A DNA stretch of 64,000 bases from Lateolabrax maculatus (Eukaryota; Chordata; Actinopteri; Acropomatiformes; Lateolabracidae): NCBI GenBank assembly GCA_031216445.1, contig CM062211.1, forward strand, positions 19,481,501 to 19,545,500, in the 5' to 3' direction. Positions 20,674 to 33,300 of this stretch are shown here, one piece after another. How positions within the stretch are numbered: the stretch's first letter is position 1; the number at the start of each line of letters is the position of its first letter. A model generated the notes under the pieces. It was not told the origin of the DNA, made no database searches, and saw nothing but the letters and a program-made list of their open reading frames with translations. Made by a program: the position numbers and the translations under genes.

Positions 20674-20835
20674 AGGGACATTTTACTGTGGAAATACTTT
20701 AACTACATGCAACTGATTATACTCACAGACTTTTACTGAGGAACAGTTTCACTGCAGGACTTTTACTGTAGCACAGTATTTACAGTGTGTATTAGTACTT
20801 TTACTGTAGCACAGTATTTACAGTGTGTATTAGAT
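20674..20835 (+). repeat. Dispersed repeat 3' part with internal tandem duplication
   Basis: Contains 'gcaggacttttactgtagc' and 'acagtatttacagtgtgta', matching the 3' part of the GTGGAAAGTAAC-type repeat. The segment 'acttttactgtagcacag' to 'gtgtattag' occurs twice in a row (from 20758 and from 20798). Confidence 0.65.
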
Positions 20836-20839
20836 AAAC

Positions 20840-21310
20840 TAGTCCTGCAGTAATGTGCGTGTTCCCGGGACTAAACGTGCAGCCAGCGGGGCGTTTCCGT
20901 GTTGTAACATTATCTTTGGCTCAGGAGCAAAAAATCAGAACAACAATAGAAAGCAGCGGAGCCGAGGAAGAGGAAGAGGAGGAGGAGGAGGAGGAGGAGG
21001 AAGAAGAGGAAGAAGAAGAAGAAGAACAGGAGGAGGAGGAAGAGGAAGAGGAAGAGCAGGAGGCGGGGGGAGCAGCTTCCTCACAGCGGAAGGAGACGGC
21101 GGATCTCCTGCAGGACAATGTGAGAGTTGATCCGACGCAGTTAGCGAGCAGCCAGCCGCGATGGGAGCGGGGACCGTCTGAGGCGCTTCGAGGCTCACAC
21201 CGCGACCCTGATACCGTTGTTCACCCCGGCCGGAGCCCCGAGGAGCGGCCGCAGCGATGGGAACCCGGCGCTGAGGAGCGGGCGGCGGCAGGGCCGAGAA
21301 CCGGAGGAAG
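20840..21310 (+). promoter_or_regulatory. lrp6: lrp6 CpG-rich promoter and 5'UTR
   Basis: A GC- and CpG-rich region begins about 20.84 kb and continues past exon 1 to roughly 21.8 kb, a typical CpG-island start for a housekeeping-like receptor gene. No TATA box is seen. The start codon context is favourable (A at -3, G at +4). A polypurine tract lies inside. A 228-codon open frame from 20853 overlaps the lrp6 start in another frame; if transcription starts far enough upstream it would be an inhibitory upstream frame. Confidence 0.6.
20964..21072 (+). repeat. Polypurine (GGA/GAA)n tract before lrp6
   Basis: About 110 bases with only a few pyrimidines on this strand, mostly GAG, GAA and GGA triplets. 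It gives a long Glu run in one frame and Ser runs on the other strand. Confidence 0.95.
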
Positions 21311-24300
21311 ATGGGTGTCGTGCTGCGGACTCTGTTGTTGTGTAGTTTTTGTTTTCTCATACGAGGTGAGTTTCCCTTCAGACCGCCGCGTCCTCCGCGA
21401 GGCGCCGCCGGGTGGAAGTGTTTTCAGCGGCCGGGGGCAGCGGCTGTACCGCGGGGTGCTGGTCCGGGGGGTCCCGGGGTCCGGCCGGGGCCCTCCGGGG
21501 CTCCGCCGACAGAAGCTAACGTTAGCCTGCCTGCCGTGAGAGCTCCTCTGCCGGAGCAGTAGGACCCCGCGGGCCCCTCGGCCCCCGGAACCCCGCCAGC
21601 CCGCCCCGGGCCTCCTCTCCGGAGGGGGCGGCCGGGTTTAACCAGGTTTGACCGGCTGTTGGCGACTCTGGGTCCGGGTCCCGGAACCCGAACCGAGGCG
21701 GTGCGAGCTAACAGAGGCTAACAGGTGCTAACTTCGCTAGCTGCTCCCTCACCGACCGTATCGGGACACAGCGAACAGCCCCGGACCTGCGACCTAAACC
21801 CGCTTTAAACCCGCTCTGAACCCGCTTTAAACCCGCTTTAAATCTGCCTGTTGTACAGCTGCAGATAAAGTTATTAAACCAGCCAGACGATACTGATCAA
21901 TAAAGACGATCAGATCTGATGTGGGAGGAAAACACAGGAGTAATCCGTCCGACTGCAGGACTGACTGCACACTTTATATCAGTTATCAATAAAATATATA
22001 CACATATAACATCATTAATCTATTGATGATCTTCTCCATTGATCGATTAGTCTATAAAAGGTCAGAATATGTTGTTATTGACGTCTTCATCCAGGCTGAA
22101 GAGATCTGAAGGAGAAGCCTGTAAACTCACTAAGTGATCACAATAACTGCTGATTATTATTGATTACATGTAACTTCCTGGGAGAGAACAACAGGTGAAC
22201 ATGTGCAGAAACATCAGATCCTCCAACTAAGAGCTGGAACAAGATATCAATTGATTATCAGATCAGTCGTCTATTAAACTTTATCATCTGTGAATTGTTA
22301 TTGTCGTTGGTTTATTGATCCGATGATCAGTTTGTTGTAGATGATAATGTGACTCACACTTTCAGTTTTAAGTTTATTTTTCCCTTTTTACTCTTTTTGT
22401 AAACAACTTGTTGCTGAGCTGAAATAATCAGTGTGTTAATTGATTGACAGATGTGTTTGTGAACAGCTGAGGTGTCTCTCTCATATTCTGAGGCATCGTT
22501 TATTGATCTTAGAATCAGAAACAGCCGAACATGTGAACTGTAGAGAACTGATCACAGCTCCTGATGCTGTGTGTTTGATTCTTTATCGATTGACCAGTTC
22601 ATTGATCCAGTGTGATCATTTCTCTGGAATATTTTGGGGTTTTAAACTGTTAGTCAAACAAAACAAGACATTTAAATAAGTGAACTCGGAGCTTTGGGAC
22701 GTTTATATAAACCAATCAGTCGTTTTGTTGTTTTAATGATCAAACCAGCAAACAGAAATGTTTTTTGACCAATCAGTTATCGAAAAACTTGTTATCGAAA
22801 TACTGAAATCAGATAAAGTGCAGTTGTGCTTTACAGTTGTTGATACTCTGCGTTAAAGATTCAGAGTTTAGGATTGCAGCTAATGATTATATTTTATCAA
22901 TTGACTTGTTTGGTCAATAAAATGTCAGAAATTGGTGGAAATGGTCCAAAGGATCAGATCATTTATTGTGATAACTGATTGAAAAGCAGAACTGCTGAGA
23001 CATTTAACAGGTACTGAAAGGACATTATAACAGAGCTGAAATGATTATTTGATTAGTCAACTGACGGATAATTCAATAAAAGATCAAACTTTTTTTTCCC
23101 AAGCAGAAATACCAGAAAACAGCTTGTTTCAGCCTCTTGTACGTGAAGATTTTCAGTTTATCTTAAAATAAACCAAGTATCTTTGGGTTTTGAACTGTCG
23201 ACGCTCAGAAATTGTTACAAGCATTTTCACTATTTTATTATCTGTTTTTCGTTTTTACTTAAGTGACTATAAACATGATTTTCTACATAAATCTTTCGTT
23301 TGTTCTTTTTTAAATACATAAACACAAAAAATCATATTGAGGGTTTATGGGTGAAACTGAGATGAGACCTTTCCACTGTTTTCTGACATTTTATGGACCA
23401 AACAATCACTTAATCAACATTCAGCAGATTAATAATGAAAATAATGATTACTAACAGTCTTAATAACAGTAATATGTGTCTGAATATCCCTGCGTGTCCT
23501 CGGTGGGTCCCCCTGGCACACGTGGACCATGTTGTGATTTAGTAACAGTTTGCAGGAGGAAATCCCCCCCTGAGTGGAAACAGGCGGCCAGCCGGAGCCC
23601 CGAGGCTCTCGGTGACCTCGTCTCTGATCCGTCTGGTGTGTCAGATTGTGGTTTGGGCCGAGATCCAGCATCTTGTCGACATGTCGCGCTCGCAGACTGA
23701 CCAGAGAATCTGTTTTCTTAAAGTTGGTTCAAGGTCATTCAGAGGTGTCGAGTTCTTCCGCCGACGTCACAAAACAACCCAAATCAAAGCCAGATCATCA
23801 GCCTGCTTCACGCATTAACCCTTTAATATGGACTCTGCGGCAGGTTTTCCTTTATTGTCGTGTTGACAGGTTTATGTATTAAAGACAAAAGGTTTATGTA
23901 GAAAATCATATTTATAGTCACTAAAGTAAAGGACGGTCCTCATTATCAAAACATTTATCAAGTAGCTTTCAGATGATTGTTTCGTGTAAAATATCAGAAA
24001 ATAGTCCCAAGAGTCCATGGGGGCGTATTCAAACCGCCCAAAATATTCAGTTTACAGTTTAAAATTAAGCAACATCTGAACACAACGACAAAGAAAAGAA
24101 CCAAAACAGTTTGGCACATGTTTATATTTAAAAACATTTAATTTTTAAATGTTTCAAATCAGAAATAATTTAATTTATGCTAAATTAACATCATAATAAG
24201 AGACACTTATCTAACAAAGAGTTGACTGAACCATCTCCACTAAAGGTCTACTTACTCGCTTCTTCTAGAGCTTTCTGACTGTTCATGACTGTTTTTTGTC

Positions 24301-27300
24301 TGTTTTTCTGTGTGCCTTTAACACAGTTTAAATGGTGTGTTTTCCCGTCTCTTCCAGGCGTGCCACTGCTGCTGTATGCGAACCGACGGGACCTTCGGCT
24401 CGTGGACGCGGCACACGAGAAGGCAAACGCCACGGTGGTGGTGGGCGGGCTGGAGGACGCCGCTGCCGTGGACTACGTCTACTCCCAGGGCCTCATCTAC
24501 TGGAGCGATGTGAGCGAGGAGGCCATCAAACGCACAGTCTTCAACCAGTCGGGGGCCAGCGCTATCCAGATTGTGGTCCCAGGACTGGCCTCCCCGGACG
24601 GACTGGCCTGCGATTGGTTAGGGAGTAAACTTTACTGGACGGACTCGGAAACCAATCGGATCGAGGTGGCGGAGCTGGACGGGTCTTTGAGGAAAGTTTT
24701 GTTCTGGCAGGAGCTGGACCAGCCGAGGGCCATCGCTCTGGATCCAGAACGAGGGTGAGTCCACACTGAACTTTTGTGCCTTTACTTTGTAGCAGAGAGA
24801 CTGGGAACGCTATGAAACAAAGGTCCCCTGTGGACTCAAACCGGTCGGTCCCTGAACCAGAAGCTTTTAGCCTCACAGATCACAACTTCCTGGTGAAAAC
24901 AGCTCAAACCAAACCAACAGACCTGACGTGAGGACTCTTAAACACAGCGTATACGCTGCAGACTGGTTGTGTGATGCGTTCACGTAGCTTAGAAAGAAGA
25001 GAAACTAATACATAATCATGATCAAAGGTCAAAGTTTCTACACAGGTTACAGCCAGGCTAGCTGTTTCCCTCTGTTTCCAGTCTTTATGCTAAGCTACGC
25101 TAACGGGCCGCTGGCTGTAGCTGAATAAGTGAATGAGCATATTTACCCAAAACTCTTCCTGTAACACGAAGCCAGCAGACGGTCCTGCAAGCAGCAGGTT
25201 GGATAACTGAACAGTCAATAGGTAATCATTAAGCAGTCAGATGGAAAGTTTCTGTGTATCACAGTCTGCTGAATCTCTTTGGGACAAAACAAAACATTTG
25301 AAGACGTCACGTTGAGAAAACAAACGGTGGATTAATCAAAAATAAACGTTAGTTGCAGCGGCATTTTATTTCAGTTTCTTGTAAAGATCCCAAAGTTTCC
25401 ACACAAGAAATGTGTATAAAACATTAGAATTATGATTTCTGTCATTATTGTTTAGAGCTGAAACAATTATTTGATTAGTTACTCTAATAATGGTATAATA
25501 TAATATGGTTTAATAACGGTTTGAGTCTTTATTTCTTATGTTGAGTCTCAGATTTCCTGTTTTTCGCTGTTTGATATCACAGTTAACTGAATATCTTTGG
25601 GTTTTTAGACATTTTTAGGTCATTTTTGCTGTTTTCTGACGTCTTATAGATCAAAATAATTGATTGAGGATGTGACCAGCAGAGGAATTGGTAAGAAAAC
25701 AGCGGTCAGTTGCAGTTGTATTGCAGAAAGAGAAGCAGATCGTTCCTAGAAAGTGTCCATGTCAGCCTCAAACACTCACAGTGTGAGAGTGGAAACCAGC
25801 TCAGTGTGTGTTTGTGAATACAGAAGAGAAGATCTGACTTTGTGCTGCAGCTGAATGAACCCCGAGGCTCCGACTCCTGAACAAGAGGAGGAGGAGGAGG
25901 AGGAGGAGGAGGAGGAGGAGGAGGAGGAGGGTGTTTTCCCGCTGCTTTGTTTGTAGCTTGTCCTGGATCAGATTGGGTTGCAGAGTGACTGCGCTGCTCC
26001 TCCAGCGGGCCGCCGTCCACCGAATCCTCCTGGAAACCGAACAACAGCGTCAGTGTTGTTGAGTTTTTTTTCTTTCTCTGTTGTGAGGACGAGGAGAGAC
26101 GAAGAGCTCGCTGTCGGCAGCTGAGGAATGTTTTGTATCAGCTCGAGGTAGAAGAAGAGCGAGGAGGATCAACACTCACAGCTCAGGGTTTATCAGTATC
26201 AGGCAGGTCCTTCTGCTCTGAAACACCAGAGCGCTACACACTGGGGTACAAGGTGAAGCTGAAAGCACCTGGGTGGAGCTCGGGTGGAGCAGAGGAGGAA
26301 CAGAGGGGGAGCTCAGGAGGAGCAGAGGAGGAGCTCGGGGGGACTGACTGAGCTTTAATAGTAATAATAACAGCAGCCGTCTACAGAGAACTACAGGTTA
26401 ACCTCTGTTAACCCTTTCCTGCGGCGGGTCACTGGTTGAATGCTCTACAATAGAAACAATAATACCTCGAGCGTTCGTTCTTTTTGCAGCTTCTGTCGTT
26501 TGTGTCGTCACGTTTTACACTCGTGTTGCGAGTTGATGACGCCATTACGTTACAAACGTGGTGAAGACCATGGTGCTGTCGGTGGGGGGGGGGGTCAGAG
26601 GAGCAGGTTGATGGTTCCTGTCAGAGACCGAAACAGGGTTGAGTCTGTAGTTTTGAGTCGGTTAGTTGGTTAGTTAGTTTAGTGCCTGTGTGTCCTGATG
26701 ACCACCACAAGTTAACGTAGCCTGCAACACTTTATCAATACATATACTATATCTATACCAATAACTAAATTTAGAAGAATTTGATGAAAAATACTTTTAG
26801 CAGTTATTAATTACATAAGCTTGTAGCTGAAGTTATACAGATTTTAGGGAAATGAAGCATTTGAAGATACTCCAGGAAATGACATCACAGTGAGCAGAAA
26901 TACCAGCGGAGGCGCTCGAGGAGATTCTCTGTGGTTTACAATCGCAGCTCAATCGATCAGTTGATTGTCAGAAAACTAATCGAAGTGTAACTGGCTGGTT
27001 ATTGATTATGGAACTCGTCAGTTGCAGTTCTGATTTCCAGTCTGTCGCTCACTCACATGTTATTGACCAATTGGTCAATCAAAAAAATAATCTGTGGATT
27101 GACCGAAAAATGGAAATAATTGTTAGATGCAGCTGGATTTTGTTTCAATTTCTTCAAGTTCTTCTTTATAACTTCAGCATTAATCTAATGGTTACACACA
27201 CAGTGTCACTCTGTAGTCAGTCCTCTTCATCACCATGTCTCCTCCTCTCCCTCCGTGTCACAGCGTCGGGCTCCAGAGAGGCGTTGGATTAGGATGTAAA

Positions 27301-30300
27301 TCCATTAGGACTCAGATAAAAGAGGCCTGTAATGTATTCATTAGTTTTATTTAAATCTGGGGCTGTCGCTCTCCCTCTCGCCCTCTTCTTTCTCTGCTCT
27401 CTTGGGTTTCTATTCATGGAAACTCTTCCCTCCTCAGTGTTTGATCCACCACAGTATCAGAGATAAAAGTCACGCCGAGCCGCTCGCTGATACGCAGGAC
27501 CGACGCCTCTCTGGGTCCTTCGTCTGAACTCTACACTGGTTTGAGTCTCACAGACACTGAAACCAGGTTAGAATCTGAATTTCACTCCATAGAGTCGAGT
27601 ATTTGACCAATAAAACTCTTCAAATGATGAGGCTGAACACTGACTGGTGGATTGGTGTTGACTGGTATTGGACCCAGACAGCTTTACATTTTTTACAGTT
27701 ATTTAACAAAGGTTGTGTAGTTTTTAACTGCATTAACACTTCTGGCACAGTCCAAAACATCTTTTTAACTTAAAGCTCAAACTTTCATTTATTTGCTCAC
27801 CTCTATGTGCTTGAATGTGATTCTGGTTTACTAGAAGTTAACAAATTATCCGTCCATGCAGTTAGTTTGTGAAAAGTCGGTGTGAACATGAATCAGAATC
27901 GAATGAACTCCAGGTGTGAAATATGTAAGAAGAGTTGGAAATGTTTCCTGATTCGTGAGTGTCAGGGTGAAGTGACGTGTTGAACAAATAACTCCACCAG
28001 CTTCTGCTTTAATCACTCACTGTGTGTGTGTGTGTGTGTGTGTGTCTCATTAGCATCACTGCTACACAAACTGAGGCTCTTCATTGATGCATGAAGTGGG
28101 TTGCATTCGTCGCTGTTTTCTGCTGTTTTGTTTGGTTGCGTGTGTTTAACAAAGGCTCATTGTTGCCGCGGCAGCTGTTTTGTTTTTGCAGCAGTCGGTG
28201 AGCCAGAGGAGGAAGGTGCTGCAGCGGGAACAACTGCTCCCATTCATGTCTGTATGTGTTGAGTTTGCACAGAGCAGAGAGGACACTCATTGTCCAGCCG
28301 CACGGTGTGGCCATAAGTATGTGGACGGCTGAACATCCCCCCCATATGTGAAAGAGAAATCAAAAGTAAAATAAAAAACGGCGCTTGTACAGAACAATAA
28401 TCTGATTAACGAAGAGTGTTTTCAGACGTCATCGAGGGGCTTCTTGTCGTTTTGTACATTTGGACGTTGTGTGGTTGTGCGTTGTTTCTGTCTAGATTAT
28501 TTTCTGGTATTGTTAGATTTGATGGATACCAGTAACGATACCTGTACTGCTCATCATTATTGATCCTATCAGGACTCTTATCGATACTCCTCTGGTGACT
28601 CGTAGAAAAAAGGGTGCTGATTGGTTGTTGTCAGGTTCCTGTATGAAGTTGGACCTTTCCTAACTTCTGCAGGTCGTCAGAGTCTTTGGCTGCGTCCTAA
28701 TTATAAAACGGCGATTTAAAACTAAAACCGGGGCTCCATGTAGGGCTGATAACGCTGCCGACAACAAGCTCAGCAACGCCTGTAATTTCGGTATCCATGG
28801 TGAATTAACCTCCGGTAGTCAAGGCTGATGTTTGTCACGTGATCGGGGCGTGGCGAACCAGGGAAGGACACGTCGTGACTGATAACACCCAATCAGGAAG
28901 CAGCAGCGTGTGGATGCTTGGCGTAAACGTAGCAGAAGTGCGTTTTAAAGAGTATGTTTCAGTGTGGATGTTGTCTCCGAGTAGCGGTGGCTGCTGCTCG
29001 GTTGTTGTTCAGTTTGAGTGTGAATGTGTGAACAAGAAGCTGAAAATGGAAACAGCTGGAGCGGCTTCTCTGTAACGTCTCGTGCGCTTGGTTATTGATT
29101 TTATTTATTTACTAGGTTTGTCTTATCTCTCAATCAAAGCAGCTTCCTGGCGGGAGTTGAATCAACCAATCAGGTTGCTTAAAGTTCAGGTGTGTTGATG
29201 TGATTTTGGAGGTGTGTGTTTACCCAGAACACACAGCAGAGACGCTCACATGTGTCTGTGTTTCAGCTGCTTCACTCATCACAGTCAGTCTTTCTTCATC
29301 TTCCCCTCTGGATTAACTGTTTTTGAACCTTATTTAATTAGTTTCTTATCAGAAATGTTCTGTTTTCAGTTTGATCTTTATTGGAGAGCAACACTGAAAT
29401 ACTGGGGAAACAAAATAAATCTACAGTGAAGTAAAAAAATGAACAACAACATAAAATGTGCACACGTTAGTATGGAGTGAAACTCCTGGCAGGGCGCTCT
29501 GATGACCTGGTTTTAGTTCTTATGTACCAGACCAACACAACTGAACAGTTCAGAATAAACTATAACCCTTTAAATGTTATTATAAAATAGTCGTAAAAAG
29601 TCTTAAACTTGAGGTATAAAGAATGAAACTTAATGAAACTGTTATTTTTTTAAAGCTGTTACAAAGTAGAAATATTGTAATTAGTGTTATGTTAAAAAGC
29701 AGAGAAGTCTGTTAGTCCCTCCACATATTTTCAGTCTGTGGTAGAGCAGCAGAGTCTTTGAGGAAAACTGGTTCTCCAAATCCACGCTGGAACGCAGAGC
29801 TGGACTCGGTTCAACTGGGATGATTAATGCATCAGGTACCAAATACAATGCAGCTCTTGTGGCGAGGGGATGTGTTGTGTGCGCCGCATTTCACTGGAGC
29901 TTTTTTTTCTTCTTCTCCTTTTTCTGCCTCGGCCACATTGTTCAGACTGGAAAAAAAATCACCTGAATGTTTCCAGTGTGTTGAAATCAGACGTGCAACA
30001 CTTGTGTACGTATTTAGACTGTCGTTGTGTATGTTCCCTGCCTGCTCGGGCTCTGTCCAAACTTTCTGATGTGGATATTGAAACCCTTCAGTCGCCGTGT
30101 GCAGGTTAGTCACAGCTAACGGCTCATTTGGTCGTTGGAGTTTGCTTTGTGTGCAGTGAAACCCAACCAGCTGCTGTGTTAAAGGCTGTAGCTGTGTGTA
30201 GCTCCTGGGCAGGCTATCAGTTCAAGCTTTGTCTCGGGCTGAATGGGATTACGTGGAGAGGCCCAGCAGGCCTGTTAGTGGGTCACTGTTTCAGCTGGAA

Positions 30301-33300
30301 ACATGCAGGAGGAGGACGGGACGATATCGAGACTTTCTCCTCTTCCAGCGTGCAAAGGCCAACACGTTGACTCACAATATCACCAAACTTCAACTTTCAG
30401 TTTATAAAAGCTTTAACATTCGTTCTGCTGTCAAGTAGGCGACAGAGGACATGATCCTGTTGTAATGTCTTTCAAATAAATGTCATAATCTACAAAATAA
30501 ATGTAAATTTAATCCTGTTTTAGCTGATGAATTGATAAGTTAATTGACAACAAATGAACTAGCATCAGTTGTTAGAAGTGATTGATGCTTTAATGGGTTT
30601 TTGTATCACAGCGAACTGAATATTTTCAGGTCGGACGAGACGACATTTGGGCTCAGAAATCGTGATGGAAACTTTTAATTTCTTATTGACTGAAGTCTTT
30701 CTGAGGGTTTCCATGGCGATGATGTTGAGGGGATAATCGCCATGGTGTTGACGCATCTCGTCACATGATGCGTTTAGTTAATAAATGATGGAAGATGGTG
30801 AATCCCTTGAGGGGCCCTGACCCTCAGGTTGGGGGTCACTAAATGTTCCTGTTATTCAGTTTTTCTGGCTCGGTCTGTAGTTTATTAAACTAAAACGTTT
30901 GGGAGCCGCTGATGTAAATGAAGGAATATCTGATCAGATAATCATTAATCAGCTCTTGTTCAGTCAAACAGGTTTCACCTCATGACGATATTGTTCCTTG
31001 ACACCTGATCGAGCTCTGTTTGATCAGCCTGAAAGCTCCGGAGCTTCTCAATCAGAAATAAACATGGTGGAAGCTGGAAGTTTCTGCCTGAAAAAGGCTG
31101 CGACCTGTTATCAGAGTTCCCGTTGTAGTCGCAGTAATAAATTAAGATTAAGTGACTTTATATGTGTAGTTTGTGGCCGTTTCCCTGCAGTCAGAAATGT
31201 GTGCTGGACTCCACAAAGAGTCCCTGTTACACAACCTGAGTGGACGGCAGCTCAGTGAGACGGAGAGGCCTCGTCATTACATCAGACAGATTTTAAAAGG
31301 CGTGTAATTGGACTCATTAAAGGGCTCATTTTGGGCAGTGGCAGCCCCCCCGCCCCCCTCTGGATCAGGCTTTTGTCCGACTCTGTTCGCTGCTTCCTGC
31401 CGCTGACTTACTGCCGACCTCTGCTGTCTTTTTCCCACCAGCTACAAGTCAAAGACAAAGACCGCTTCAGTCTGACGGGAGCTGTTATTCACGCTGTCGG
31501 CCTGTGGAAAATACGACTTTTATTTAATCATTTCTGTCATTTTGATTCTCTGGTGTAATTTCCTCTAATGTCTGATTTTATTTCACACTGAATATTTTGG
31601 GGGTTTTGACTGTCGGTCGGACAAAAACAAAATATTTGAAGACGTCAGTTCTGATGGGCAAGTTTAGTTAGTCTTGATGCACGTTGATACATATTCGTAT
31701 CTTGCTGACTATAAGCTGTTAAAAACAGCAGTCGTAGTGAATATAATGAAATGAAGTTATGATCAATAACTACAGATGGGTCATGAGATAAATCTGAGGT
31801 GTGGCAGGATGGTTCAGTGTTAAACCTTCTGTAGTTTACTGTAATGAAGGAATATCTGATCAGATAATCAGTAATTAAACTCAAACAGCTTCTGATGATG
31901 ACGTCATTCTTCCTGCTGGATGTGTTTGTTTTGCTCTTCCTCGTGGTCTTCCTCACCCCGGTGAGGGTTCAGGTTCAGGTCTTCATGAAGTCCCTGTTTC
32001 CCCTCAGTGGGCAGTTTACTCTGCAATCTGGCTCCTGTGGAGACCTGGTGTGTTTGGGGCGGGGGGTAATTAAATCAAACAAAGAATTGGCTGCACGGCC
32101 TCCTACCCCCCCCCCCAAACAGCAGATCAGCAGATTAGAGTGGTTATATACATGTGTAGTTCTAGTTTAAAGACCAGTGAGAGTCACAATTACACTTCTT
32201 CACACGGCTTTATTCTGCAAATATTTCTGAGTTTGTTGCATTAGCACGCCTGGTGTGTAATAACGCCTGGTGTGTAATAACGCCTGGTGTGTTTCCTGCA
32301 GGTAAAGGGAGGAAACGGTTCCTTGCCTGTATCTGCTGTCTGGTTGGTTGCCCAGCAACAGCAGCGTCAGTAAATGTTCGGACCTTAGACTCCTTAGATT
32401 TTATTCCAGATGTTCTGCAGCAGCTTCATTAAACTGAAGCTGTGTGGTCACGTTGTTCACGTTGTTTCTGAGGTCAGATTTACTCTCTGGGTTTTAAATC
32501 TTACTGCATGAATGAAATAATTAGTACAAACCAACCAAACTTTAGTTCAGCTGCAACAACTGACAGAAAATCAATCTGCAAATATTTTGATAATCAATTC
32601 ACTGTTTAAGTTCATTTTCAAGCAAATGTATGAAACATTCAGAAGATCCAGCTTTATAAATGTGAATATTTTGTGTTTCTCTGTTTCAGTAAAGTGAATC
32701 TCTTTGTGTTTTGGACTGTGGGTCGGATAAAACAAGAGATTTGATTTTTCACAGTTTGATCACATTTTATAGACCAAAGGAATGAGAAAATAATCGTTAG
32801 TTTGAGACGGATTTTAAGGTTCCAAAGATACCGAATATGTCCGTTTATATTTTGACTCCAGGATCATTATTATCACTTTCATTGTGGATTAAATTATGGA
32901 TTGGATTTATTTAAATATTCATGTGTCACGTTCTTGTGTGTCCTCAGGTACATGTACTGGACAGACTGGGGTGAGATCCCAAAGATCGAGCGGGCGGGGA
33001 TGGACGGGACGAATCGCTCCATGATCATCGATAAAGAGATCTACTGGCCCAACGGGCTGACTCTGGACTACAGCCAGGAGAAACTGTACTGGGCGGACGC
33101 CAAACACAACTTCATCCACCGCTGCAGCCTGGACGGGTCCTCCAGGTACCAAACCAGGGACAGGGACACCGTCTACAGCGGTTTAAAGGGGCAGCGTGGA
33201 TAAAGTTTACATGTAGTTTTATCAGAGTAACCTCCCTCATGTACAGATATCAGAGTGCGTGAGGTCATGTAGAAAGAGTCATTCATGTTAAGCTGTAGAT

